Shown in pieces: positions 35,398 to 43,681 of a stretch of DNA of 46,616 nt (its first letter is position 1; the number at the start of each line of letters is the position of its first letter). Both the position numbers and the translations under genes were made by a program. The notes beneath the pieces are model-generated. The model did not search any database. It saw nothing but the letters and a program-made list of their open reading frames with translations, and was not told where the DNA came from. The DNA comes from Chitinophagaceae bacterium (lineage in GTDB: Bacteria > Bacteroidota > Bacteroidia > Chitinophagales > Chitinophagaceae), in contig CANJQU010000024.1 of NCBI GenBank assembly GCA_947476485.1, positions 1-46,616 on the forward strand, read 5' to 3'.

Positions 35398-38300
35398 ATG
35401 GTAAAACTTATTTCATCAACGTTCCTAATAATGGGTCAATGGCTTAAACATCTCCCGGCACCAAACCGGATCCTATGTAGAACAACTTTGAAAGCGATAT
35501 TGCTTTTGCTGGTTGTTGCAGGGCCTATTATTGCAAGCGGGCAGTCATATACCGAGACCTTTGGCCAGAACAGGCTGCAGTACCGGAAATTTTCGTGGAA
35601 ATATTTTGATACAAAACATTTTCGGGTCTACCACTACGACCGCGCTGGCAGGCAGTTGGGCCGCTATGTTGCAGAAGAAGCAGAGAACGACATTGCGCTC
35701 ATCGAAAAGAAACTCGGCGGTCAGTTCCCCAAACGCTTCAACATCATACTATATAACTCTTACGATGAGTACCGCCAGTCGAATGTAGGCCTTAAGGATG
35801 AGGCCCAGGGGCTGGGTAATGCCAAAGGCGGCACGGTGAATCTTGTGGGTGATAAGCTGGTCGTATACTTTACCGGCGAGCACAGCGATCTTCAGCACCA
35901 GATACGGTCGGGCATGGCACGGGTAGTGATGGAGCGTATGATGTTTGGCGAGAACTTCAAAAAGATGGTGAAGAATGCCCTGCTGCTGAACCTCCCCGAA
36001 TGGGTGACCGAGGGTTATTTATCTTACCTGGTTGATGGCTGGGATGCGAAGAGCAACAGTGAGTGGAAGAGCCTGCTCGATGCCCGTCCTGATGCGGGTT
36101 TCTATACACTGTCTGAACAGTATCCGGAACTTGCAGGCAAGGCGTTCTGGAAATATGTATCCAGTCAGTATAGCGATAAGATCGTGAAGCAACTGCTGTA
36201 TAGTATGCAGCAAAAGACCAGCCTCAACAAAGCGACAAAAGACTCAACAAACCTCGGGCTGAAGGTGACGAAAGCTTACGAGGCCTGTATAAATTTTTAT
36301 AAAGTAGTTTACAGGCTGGACTCGCTGAAGCAGGAGACACCCGACAGCACAAAGGGCCTGATAGCGCTGAAAGTGCCTAAGGATAACAGTGTGCTCAGGA
36401 ATATAAGAGTATCGCCGCGCGGCAGTGATATATGCTATGTGGTATGGAAGGATGGCGAGTATACGATCTATGATCAGAAAACTGCCGGGGAACAGGATGT
36501 TGCGACATTACTGACCGGCGGCCAGAAAGACCTCACCGAACAAACTGATCCCACTTACCCGATGATCGCATGGTCTAACACGGGTTATAAACTGGCGATA
36601 CTCTATAAAAAGGGCAAGCAGATGCGCATCCGCATTTACAACAGCCTCAAAGGGCGGACGAATGATTATGTTATCCCTAAGAACCGTTTTGACCGTGTGC
36701 TGAGCATGACCTTCATGCAGGTAGAGGACGAGGACAAGCTTGTATTCTCGGCTATAAGAAAGAGCCAGACCGATCTGTACAGCTTTACATTCAAGGGTTC
36801 GAAAATGACCAACATAACTGATGATGTGTGGGACGACCTCTCTCCTGAGTTCATCAGCGGCGGATCAAGAACAGGTATCCTTTTTCTTTCAAACAGGACG
36901 AAGCCGAACCTTGATGTACCGCTGGGTGTGAATGAATTGCCCACCGGACCAATGAACGTATTCTTTTACAACCTCAAGACCATGCGCACAGAGCTGCTGC
37001 AATGCACCAATGTTACTGCAGGGCATATTACACAGCCCACGCAATATGGTCTTGATAACTTTGCATATCTGTACGATGGCAATGGCATCAACAATAAATA
37101 TGTAGTACTGTTTATGCGCGATAGTCATAACAAAGACTCAGCTTATTCAGTACCGATCACCAACTATAACACCAGCATACTCAGTCAGCAATACAACCTG
37201 GCAAGCGGCGATGTGGCCGATGTGATACAGGTAAAAGATAAGTACATGGTCTACTTCCATGAGTTGCAGATGCCGGGGGTAAATGCTACGCAAAAGACAC
37301 TGTTGCCCACGATACTGTCGGTAGAGAAGAAGCACGAAGGAAAGAAAACACCGACAGGCAGCAGCCCCCAGCTAGCCTTTACGCAGGAAGACAGTAATCA
37401 GGAGGAAGATGAACCACAGTTGCCGGAAATAAAGGGTGGCAATGCATTCCAGTCTGAATTTTCTGACACCGTGGCACGCCCCAGGAAGAAAGTGAAGAGC
37501 AAGCCGAATAACATATACAACGCCAACAGTCCCGTTGTTAACGCAGACAGCTCGGTACTTAATGAAATAACAGACAGCGCTTATCTGAACATGAAGCCTA
37601 CCAATTACCGGCTCAGCTTTAAACCCGATTTTTTCTCGGTGAAGCTGGATAACAGCGTGTTGTTCTCACAGTACCAGTCTATTGCCACCAATGGCGGCCA
37701 GTACAACAATCCGTCTCTGAGCGCGCTTACTACAATCGATATGAATGAGCTGATGGAAGACCAGAAGGTACTTGCAGGCTTTCAGTTGCCCATCAATTTG
37801 TCATCAGCTACCTATTTTCTGCAATACAAAAATCTAAAGAAACGGCTGGACTGGGGAGTGTTCTTCCTGCGCAATACAAACAAAGCTTATAAGGATGTAG
37901 GTTATGTAGACAGCAAGGGCAATCTGATCCTGGTGAGGCCGCAACTGTTCAAGACCATCACCAACATGCTGAACGCCGATCTCAGCTACCCGCTGGACCG
38001 CGTGCGCAGCATCCGCTTTCATACCGCAGTGCGGCAGGATAAATTTGTTGAGAAGGTAACAGACACGCTTAGCCTGGCCTTTGCAGTGCCAAATTCAGAA
38101 ATGTATACCTCTGTGAGCCGCCTGGAGTATGTGTTTGACAACACCATCACACCGGTGCTGAATATCTCGAACGGCACGAAGTTCAAAGTATATGCCGAGG
38201 AGATTTATGGCCTGAACAATGGCAACAAAAGTTGCTATAACCTTGGGTTGGATATAAGACAGTATACCAAACTGTATAAAAATTTCATTCTTGCCAACCG

Positions 38301-38850
38301 GCTTGCTTATGCGCACTCAGATGGCAGCAGCGAAGTAGAGTACCTGGCAGGCGGTGTAGACAACTGGATATCGCCGAAGAATGCCAAGGGGGCGCCACAG
38401 CCACCGGAACCTAACTACGGGTACCAGACATTGGCGACCTCGCTGCGTGGCTACAAACAGTATGCACGTGTGGGTAACAATTTCTTTGTCTTTAGCACAG
38501 AGCTCAGGCTGCCTGTACTTACGACGTTCTTCAAAAGGCCTATACAATCTGCTATACTTAAGAACCTGCAGGTGGTGGCATTTTGCGATGTCGGTGATGC
38601 ATGGAAAGGCTTCCTGCCTAATTCCGATAATCTTTCCTCTACTTACAAATACCCGAAATTTTCAACTCAGGGCGGGCTGAACAATGTGGTGCTGACCCTT
38701 ACTGTGCCCAACAATAATGGTCTTGCACTTGGCTATGGCGGCGGCCTCCGCACCTCGCTTTTCGGCTACTTTGTGCGGCTAGATGCAGCATGGAGTATTG
38801 ACGACGTGAAAACTCCGGTTATATATTTTGCACTGGGGACGGATTTTTAG
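35398..38850 (+). CDS. outer-membrane protein: peptidase-MA-like region, beta-propeller and Omp85-like barrel
   Basis: 1150 residues. A signal peptide ends IIASGQ (residue 49; the in-frame ATG at 35431 is an alternative start). Residues 65-300 look like a gluzincin of the peptidase MA type: FDTKHFRVYHY, FNIILYNSYDEY, and LPEWVTEGYLSYLVDGW where active members have a Trp-x-x-Glu-Gly step. The expected HExxH is, however, HQIRSG near residue 167, so protease activity is unlikely. Residues about 340-640 read as a TolB-like beta-propeller (NIRVSPRGSDICYVVWKDGEYTIY). The last 400 residues form an Omp85-type barrel with LRGY near 1016, TELRLPVLTTF, VVAFCDVGDAWKG, GYGGGLRTSLFGYFVRLDAAWS and the terminal Phe. 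The combination suggests an outer-membrane machine with a periplasmic or surface propeller; its role is unknown. Confidence 0.82.
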   Translation: MVKLISSTFLIMGQWLKHLPAPNRILCRTTLKAILLLLVVAGPIIASGQSYTETFGQNRLQYRKFSWKYFDTKHFRVYHYDRAGRQLGRYVAEEAENDIALIEKKLGGQFPKRFNIILYNSYDEYRQSNVGLKDEAQGLGNAKGGTVNLVGDKLVVYFTGEHSDLQHQIRSGMARVVMERMMFGENFKKMVKNALLLNLPEWVTEGYLSYLVDGWDAKSNSEWKSLLDARPDAGFYTLSEQYPELAGKAFWKYVSSQYSDKIVKQLLYSMQQKTSLNKATKDSTNLGLKVTKAYEACINFYKVVYRLDSLKQETPDSTKGLIALKVPKDNSVLRNIRVSPRGSDICYVVWKDGEYTIYDQKTAGEQDVATLLTGGQKDLTEQTDPTYPMIAWSNTGYKLAILYKKGKQMRIRIYNSLKGRTNDYVIPKNRFDRVLSMTFMQVEDEDKLVFSAIRKSQTDLYSFTFKGSKMTNITDDVWDDLSPEFISGGSRTGILFLSNRTKPNLDVPLGVNELPTGPMNVFFYNLKTMRTELLQCTNVTAGHITQPTQYGLDNFAYLYDGNGINNKYVVLFMRDSHNKDSAYSVPITNYNTSILSQQYNLASGDVADVIQVKDKYMVYFHELQMPGVNATQKTLLPTILSVEKKHEGKKTPTGSSPQLAFTQEDSNQEEDEPQLPEIKGGNAFQSEFSDTVARPRKKVKSKPNNIYNANSPVVNADSSVLNEITDSAYLNMKPTNYRLSFKPDFFSVKLDNSVLFSQYQSIATNGGQYNNPSLSALTTIDMNELMEDQKVLAGFQLPINLSSATYFLQYKNLKKRLDWGVFFLRNTNKAYKDVGYVDSKGNLILVRPQLFKTITNMLNADLSYPLDRVRSIRFHTAVRQDKFVEKVTDTLSLAFAVPNSEMYTSVSRLEYVFDNTITPVLNISNGTKFKVYAEEIYGLNNGNKSCYNLGLDIRQYTKLYKNFILANRLAYAHSDGSSEVEYLAGGVDNWISPKNAKGAPQPPEPNYGYQTLATSLRGYKQYARVGNNFFVFSTELRLPVLTTFFKRPIQSAILKNLQVVAFCDVGDAWKGFLPNSDNLSSTYKYPKFSTQGGLNNVVLTLTVPNNNGLALGYGGGLRTSLFGYFVRLDAAWSIDDVKTPVIYFALGTDF

Positions 38851-38970
38851 CACTTTGCTATCCGGAGCTATTCGCTATTTATGAATAAGTAGAGCAATAT
38901 GGATGAAAGTTCTTTTTTGAAATTCAAATAGTATCTTTCGTGGGGATCACTTTTTTCGTCCGGCTGAAAA

Positions 38971-39546
38971 ATGAACACAAATTTTCTGGCATATTTTAAT
39001 AGGTTTAGTTTCCTTTCATTAGAGGACATTAAGCTCATTTCTTCGCTGGTAAGGGTAAAGAAAGTCTCGCCAGGGGATATCATAGTTCGGGAGGGAGAGC
39101 TTTTCTATTTTATGATATTCATTGTGAAGGGGATGCTCCGTAATTATGTCATTGGATCGAGTGGGGAAGAGCGCACCGTATATCTCGCACATGAAGGCAT
39201 GCAAAATGGATGTCCGGAATCGATTTTCCAGGACAAACCTGCTACAGCAACCATTGAGGCGTTAGAGCCCTCTATACTTATCTATTTGGACATTCAGAAG
39301 TTGGATAAACTGGCATTGAACCGTCCTGTATTGCTGCGGTTTAAGATCCGCAATATGGAAACCAGTTTCATGGATATAGTTAACCGGGTGAAGTTTCTCA
39401 CCGATCTTACACCAGAAGAGCGCTACCTGCAGGTACGCGATACATACCCTGTGTTCATCCGGCGTGTTCCACAGAAATACCTGGCTTCCTATTTGTGTAT
39501 TACTCCGGTCTCACTTTCAAGAATCAAGGCAAGGCTGACAAAATAA
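38971..39546 (+). CDS. Crp/Fnr-like transcriptional regulator
   Basis: A 191-residue protein: a cyclic-nucleotide-binding-like beta-roll (about 8-118: VSPGDIIVREGELFYFMIFIVKGMLRNYV) and a C-terminal helix-turn-helix (RRVPQKYLASYLCITPVSLSRIKARL). In the phosphate-binding cassette the segment is PESIF...PATATIEA where canonical cAMP binders have an Arg before the TAT step; Ala takes that place here, so cAMP binding in the classical way is doubtful. No Cys cluster for an iron-sulfur centre is seen. The gene is followed, after 140 bp, by the kinase-receiver-cyclase operon. It may regulate that operon; an inverted repeat lies on its promoter. Confidence 0.9.
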   Translation: MNTNFLAYFNRFSFLSLEDIKLISSLVRVKKVSPGDIIVREGELFYFMIFIVKGMLRNYVIGSSGEERTVYLAHEGMQNGCPESIFQDKPATATIEALEPSILIYLDIQKLDKLALNRPVLLRFKIRNMETSFMDIVNRVKFLTDLTPEERYLQVRDTYPVFIRRVPQKYLASYLCITPVSLSRIKARLTK

Positions 39547-39555
39547 TTGGTCGCA

Positions 39556-39591
39556 TTTGTTATTGGCTTACGAAATTATCTTTAGATAATT
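39556..39591 (+). promoter_or_regulatory. operator-like palindrome over the promoter of the kinase-cyclase operon
   Basis: TTTG (39556-39559), 17 bp, then TATCTTTA (39577-39584) is close to the Bacteroidota consensus TTG-N17-23-TAnnTTTG, differing only in the last base. The -7 box lies inside the perfect inverted repeat AATTATCT-TT-AGATAATT (39574-39591). No T-run follows, so it is not a simple terminator. The kinase start codon is at 39687. Confidence 0.5.
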
Positions 39592-39686
39592 CCTCCCGTT
39601 GAAGAATCATACTAAATTTAAGGAATTGCTATTTGCGCGTTTATAGGAATAGGTTTTACCGAATGAAATATGCTCACTGAGTAGAT

Positions 39687-41255
39687 ATGAATTTATTAAA
39701 TAGGATAGCGACGATCGGAAGTGTGCCAAGTGATGAAGCATTGATATCTTATCAGAAGAGGTTTCTTCTTTACCAGGGAAGCGCAATGAGCATGGGTGGC
39801 ATTCTTTGGGGCACCCTTCTAGTGGTCGCGGATGTGGCACCTCCGGCCATCATCCCCTATGGATATGTAATACTGACCGCGCTTAATTTCTGGTTTTTTC
39901 ATAAGTCGAAGCGTTTCGTTTTTGCACGACATTTGCAAACTTTTATCAGCTTGCTGCTCCCGTTTACGCTACAGTGGTGGCTGGGCGGTTTCGAACAGTC
40001 GGGCGCAGTGATGTTATGGTCAATTCTCGCACTGGCTTCATCAGCTACCTATCTCGATGCCCGGTCCAGCATTTTCTGGCTCGTAGCCTTCATAATTCTC
40101 ACTTTATTTTCCTTTTTTTTCGATGACTATTTCACGGCGACATGTAGTAATCACTGGCAGTCGAATATCACCCGCATCTTCCTGCTTGTAAATATCCTCT
40201 GCAACGGAATAGTTATATTCTTGCTTTTTTTATACTATGTGGAAGTCCAGAAAAGTATCACTAAAGAGCTGATGCAAACCTATACGAAGTTGCTGAGTTC
40301 AGAAAAGCTGGCAGCGCTGGGGCAGATATCAGCCGGGGTGGCCCATGAGGTTAACACGCCTCTTGGCGCTATCAAATCTTCGGCTGAAGAATCATCTATT
40401 GCTTTTTATGAGATCATTACCAAATTGCCCGGTATCCTCGATAGCATGAATAAAGAGGAAAAGGATTGTTTCATCGAATTTATCACAACTACAGTACCTA
40501 ATAAGGAATCGCTTACCACTATCGAAGAAAGGGAAAAGAAGAAGGATCTGAAAGCTGAGCTTGACAAAATTGGCGTGGAAAATGCCCGTTTCATTTCGGA
40601 CCGGTTGGTGCAAGTGGGTATCTATGAAGTTACCCCGTCGCTAGCGCAACTATCAGCAGTAAAAGGATTTGAGGATATTGTTATGGTCACCTATAATCTG
40701 TTGAACCAACAAAAAAACAACAAGACCATTATTATGGCAGTTGACAAGGCGTCGCGGGTAGTAAAAGCATTGAAAACATATCTTCATACAACACAAACTG
40801 CGGAGCCCGAATCAATGAACCTTCGTGAAAATATTGAGACAGTGTTGACCATATATCACAACCGCCTGAAACAAGGCATTACAGTGATCAAGCAATATGA
40901 TAATGTACCTAATGTGGATATTTTCCCTGACCAGATGAACCAGGTTTGGACGAACCTTATCGTTAACGCGGTGCAAGCGATGGAAAACAAGGGAACACTT
41001 ACAATTGGTATCAAAAGAGATGTCGATTATGTAGTCGTAAGTATCAAAGACACGGGTAAAGGCATGCCCAAAGACATACAGTCAAAAATATTTGAACCGT
41101 TTTTTACAACTAAGGTTTCAGGCGAGGGTAGCGGTCTGGGCCTGGATATCATTAAGAAGATCCTTGACGCGCATAAAGGACAGATTTCGTTTGAATCCGA
41201 GGAAGGGGTTGGCACTACGTTTTATGTAAAAATTCCGATAAATATTGAAAAATGA
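39687..41255 (+). CDS. membrane-bound sensor histidine kinase with a long insertion in the dimerisation domain
   Basis: 522 residues. About six hydrophobic segments occupy residues 25-185 as a membrane-embedded sensor with no large extracellular loop. A linker follows, then a HisKA-like helix with LGQISAGVAHEVNTPLGAI and phospho-acceptor His220, an unusual stretch of about 110 residues (230-340) with a charged EEREKKKDLKAEL segment, the second helix (DKASRVVKALKTYL), and an intact ATPase domain: NQVWTNLIVNAVQAM (N box), DTGKGMP (G1), FEPFFTTK (F box), GEGSGLGLDII (G2). It overlaps the following receiver gene by ATGA. Together with the downstream receiver and receiver-cyclase it forms a three-gene phosphorelay-like operon. 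Confidence 0.93.
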   Translation: MNLLNRIATIGSVPSDEALISYQKRFLLYQGSAMSMGGILWGTLLVVADVAPPAIIPYGYVILTALNFWFFHKSKRFVFARHLQTFISLLLPFTLQWWLGGFEQSGAVMLWSILALASSATYLDARSSIFWLVAFIILTLFSFFFDDYFTATCSNHWQSNITRIFLLVNILCNGIVIFLLFLYYVEVQKSITKELMQTYTKLLSSEKLAALGQISAGVAHEVNTPLGAIKSSAEESSIAFYEIITKLPGILDSMNKEEKDCFIEFITTTVPNKESLTTIEEREKKKDLKAELDKIGVENARFISDRLVQVGIYEVTPSLAQLSAVKGFEDIVMVTYNLLNQQKNNKTIIMAVDKASRVVKALKTYLHTTQTAEPESMNLRENIETVLTIYHNRLKQGITVIKQYDNVPNVDIFPDQMNQVWTNLIVNAVQAMENKGTLTIGIKRDVDYVVVSIKDTGKGMPKDIQSKIFEPFFTTKVSGEGSGLGLDIIKKILDAHKGQISFESEEGVGTTFYVKIPINIEK

Positions 41256-41641
41256 AGAAGATACTGAACATCGTTTGTGTAGATGATGAGAAGATAGTGC
41301 TTGACAGTCTCAACTCTCAGCTCACCAGGAATTTCGGCAATAGTTATAATTATGAATTTGCAGAGTCTGCTGAGGAAGCACTGGCGATCATCAACGAACT
41401 AAGAAATGATGATGAGGAGGTTATTTATGTTGTTATCTCAGACTGGCTGATGCCCGGAATGAAAGGTGACGAGCTGCTGGAGCAGGTGCGTGCAAAAGTA
41501 AAGAACGTGAAGACAATATTACTCACAGGGCATGTAGATAATACGGTGATCAAAGCAATTGAGCAAAGGAAGAATGGCGGGATACGGTGTATCTACAAGC
41601 CGTGGAACGAGAAAGAACTGGTTTACCTGATAACTGAATAA
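41252..41641 (+). CDS. stand-alone response-regulator receiver domain
   Basis: A 129-residue single receiver (Rec) domain: acidic D11-D12 (CVDDEK), phospho-acceptor Asp64 (VISDWLMPG), Thr92 (LLTGH) and Lys116 (IYKPWNEKEL). There is no output domain, so it must act through protein contacts or as a phosphate sink or shuttle. It overlaps the kinase by four bases and is separated from the receiver-cyclase by only 3 bp, so all three are co-translated. Its sequence is similar to the receiver of the next gene (both start with CxDDExxVLxxLxSQL), which suggests tandem duplication. Confidence 0.92.
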   Translation: MKKILNIVCVDDEKIVLDSLNSQLTRNFGNSYNYEFAESAEEALAIINELRNDDEEVIYVVISDWLMPGMKGDELLEQVRAKVKNVKTILLTGHVDNTVIKAIEQRKNGGIRCIYKPWNEKELVYLITE

Positions 41642-41644
41642 TTG

Positions 41645-42793
41645 ATGGATAACGATATAATTCTTTGCATTGATGATGAGCGTGTAGTATTAAATGGGCT
41701 GCAATCGCAATTAGGAAGAGATTTTGGTAGCAGTTATGTTATCGAGATAGCTGAAAGCGGGGAAGAAGCGTTGGCGCTAATTAAAGAAATATTGGATGGT
41801 GGCCGGGATATTCCAGTTGTTATTTCTGACCAGATGATGCCCGGAATAAAAGGGCATGAATTACTCAGACGGATCCACGAGATATCTCCTGCCACGTATA
41901 CGATTTTACTCACCGGCCATTCCGATATTGAAGCCGTAACAGAAGCTGTAAACCACGCTAATCTATACCGGTATATGGCAAAACCATGGGAAGGGAATGA
42001 CCTTGTGCTAACGGTGAGGGAGGCTATTAAAGGGTTTTACCAGGGCCTGCAACTGGAAAAGCAGAACAAGCTCCTGGACCGGCACAATAAGGAATTGGAA
42101 ATCCTGGTAGCAGAACGAACCCAACAGTTACAGGCAGAAAAACGCAAAAGCGATGAGCTCCTGCTTAATGTACTTCCGGAAGAAGTTGCTGCGGAACTAA
42201 AAGAAAAAGGTGAGGCAACTCCGCGACAATACGAGATGGTGTCACTGCTCTTCACGGACATCCAGGGATTCACAGGGTTGGCATCGGAAGTTTCGCCTAC
42301 AGAACTTATCCAGACACTTAATGAGTTTTATTCGGCTTTTGATGACATTATTGAGCGGCACGATCTCGAGAAGATAAAGACTATAGGAGATTCCTATATG
42401 TGTGCAGGTGGTTTACCAACAGAAAATAGGACAAATGCAATTGATGCGGTTGCAGCTGCATGTGAAATTCAGGAATGGGTTGCAAAATGGAATGAGGGAC
42501 CAATTGACAAGGGGCTAGGCAGGTGGGATGTGCGTATCGGTATTCACACCGGCAGACTAATTGCCGGTGTGATCGGCAAAAAGAAGTTTGCTTATGATGT
42601 TTGGGGTGACGCCGTAAATGTGGCGGCCCGTATAGAGTCGGGTGGTGAGACCGGAAAGGTGAACATATCAAAGGCGACCTACGAGCTGGTAAAAGGCAAA
42701 TACAGTTGTAAGTATCGCGGTAAAGTTGAAGCCAAGGGTAAGGGTGAGGTTGATATGTATTTTGTGGAGGGCGTAATGCCGCCTGGAATATAG
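41645..42793 (+). CDS. receiver-linked class III adenylyl cyclase
   Basis: 382 residues: a receiver domain (1-125; phospho-acceptor Asp62 in VISDQMMPG, Lys113 in AKPWE), a long coiled linker (130-185) with the LLLNVLPEEVAAELK segment typical of class III cyclases, then the cyclase homology domain (195-375). Catalytic residues are complete: metal ligands Asp205 (LFTDIQGFT) and Asp249 (KTIGDSYM), transition-state Asn325 and Arg329 (NVAARIES), and the purine-specifying Lys245 and Asp318 (YDVWG), which point to ATP rather than GTP. The ATG at 41645 follows a TTG one codon upstream. cAMP production would be gated by phosphorylation, presumably from the kinase two genes upstream. Confidence 0.95.
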   Translation: MDNDIILCIDDERVVLNGLQSQLGRDFGSSYVIEIAESGEEALALIKEILDGGRDIPVVISDQMMPGIKGHELLRRIHEISPATYTILLTGHSDIEAVTEAVNHANLYRYMAKPWEGNDLVLTVREAIKGFYQGLQLEKQNKLLDRHNKELEILVAERTQQLQAEKRKSDELLLNVLPEEVAAELKEKGEATPRQYEMVSLLFTDIQGFTGLASEVSPTELIQTLNEFYSAFDDIIERHDLEKIKTIGDSYMCAGGLPTENRTNAIDAVAAACEIQEWVAKWNEGPIDKGLGRWDVRIGIHTGRLIAGVIGKKKFAYDVWGDAVNVAARIESGGETGKVNISKATYELVKGKYSCKYRGKVEAKGKGEVDMYFVEGVMPPGI

Positions 42794-43045
42794 CAACTGA
42801 AAATCCGGTTATTTGCTTTGCGTCGGAAATGGATTTTTAGAAGTGTTTTCACGCCAGTTGCACGCTGTCGATTGAGGAATGTTCCCGATCTCACCAAAAC
42901 TGCTATCATATTCATAAAAATATTTCTTCAAAATCCGTGCGTAGGAATTTTACCTACCTTTATCTTATCATTTCACCCGCTGGATATTACAAAGAAAATT
43001 GTTTTGAAAAAGAGGGTTACTTTTTTAAAAAATCAGTATTAATAA
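42794..43045. other. intergenic region before the sigma factor gene
   Basis: 252 bp, AT-rich toward its end (AAAAAGAGG, TTTTTTAAAAAA). A TACCTTTA sequence near 42955 resembles the -7 element but lacks its last base. No gene is supported; the open frame at 42818-43042 shows no protein-like features. Confidence 0.4.
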
Positions 43046-43624
43046 GTGCACAGTCCATTAAATAGCGAGCAGCAGTTACTGGCAGCGTTAGCGGCAGGGC
43101 AGCGGGGGGCTACGGAACAATTATATCAGCAACATTATCATGTGATAAATGGCTGGTTAATTAAGAACGGAGGCTCATCGGTGGATGCCGCAGATCTCTT
43201 TCAGGAGGCAATGGTGGTGCTGTTTGGAAAGGCGCAGGACAAAGACTTCCGGCTCACGTGCAGCATAGGAACGTACCTTTTTGCGATAAGCAAGCATTTG
43301 TGGTACAAGAAGCTGCAAAGGTCGCACAGGGAGCCGGTTTACCTGCCGGATAATGCAGGAGACGAAGATGAGGGTGGTATAGCGTACGACGATGATATAA
43401 ATGTGCATGAGGAACGTGAGGCACACTATGAACAGCTCGATGCGGCGCTGGACCAGGTAGGAGAGCCCTGCAGGTCATTGCTCAAAGCGTATTATCATCA
43501 CGACAAGAGCATGCAGGATATAGCGGCAGACTTTGGGTATACTAATCCCGACAATGCCAAAACGCAGAAATATAAGTGCCTTGCGCGGCTTCGTAAACTG
43601 TTTTACACCATGCAGGCAAAATAG
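43046..43624 (+). CDS. ECF-type RNA polymerase sigma factor
   Basis: A 192-residue sigma-70-family factor. Region 2 is at about 15-95 (GATEQLYQQHYHVINGWLI, DAADLFQEAMVVLFGKA, IGTYLFAISKHLWYKKLQRSHRE), an acidic linker (EDEGGIAYDDDINVHEEREAHYE) follows, and region 4 is at about 130-190 (CRSLLKAYYHHDKSMQDIAADFGYTNPDNAKTQK). The start is a GTG at 43046: an in-frame TAA precedes it directly and no ATG comes before region 2 would be lost. The next gene begins 57 bp downstream and encodes a membrane protein with an anti-sigma-like N-terminus, so the two form a likely signalling pair. Confidence 0.92.
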   Translation: MHSPLNSEQQLLAALAAGQRGATEQLYQQHYHVINGWLIKNGGSSVDAADLFQEAMVVLFGKAQDKDFRLTCSIGTYLFAISKHLWYKKLQRSHREPVYLPDNAGDEDEGGIAYDDDINVHEEREAHYEQLDAALDQVGEPCRSLLKAYYHHDKSMQDIAADFGYTNPDNAKTQKYKCLARLRKLFYTMQAK

Positions 43625-43681
43625 TGAGGCGGTTAATGAGGGGATTTTGATTTTTGATTTTTACTTTTTTGAATTTGAAAT

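Noticed and set aside
42818-43042. 74-codon plus-strand frame before the sigma factor
   Set aside because: It spans an AT-rich intergenic region and ends just before the GTG start; the translation looks random.
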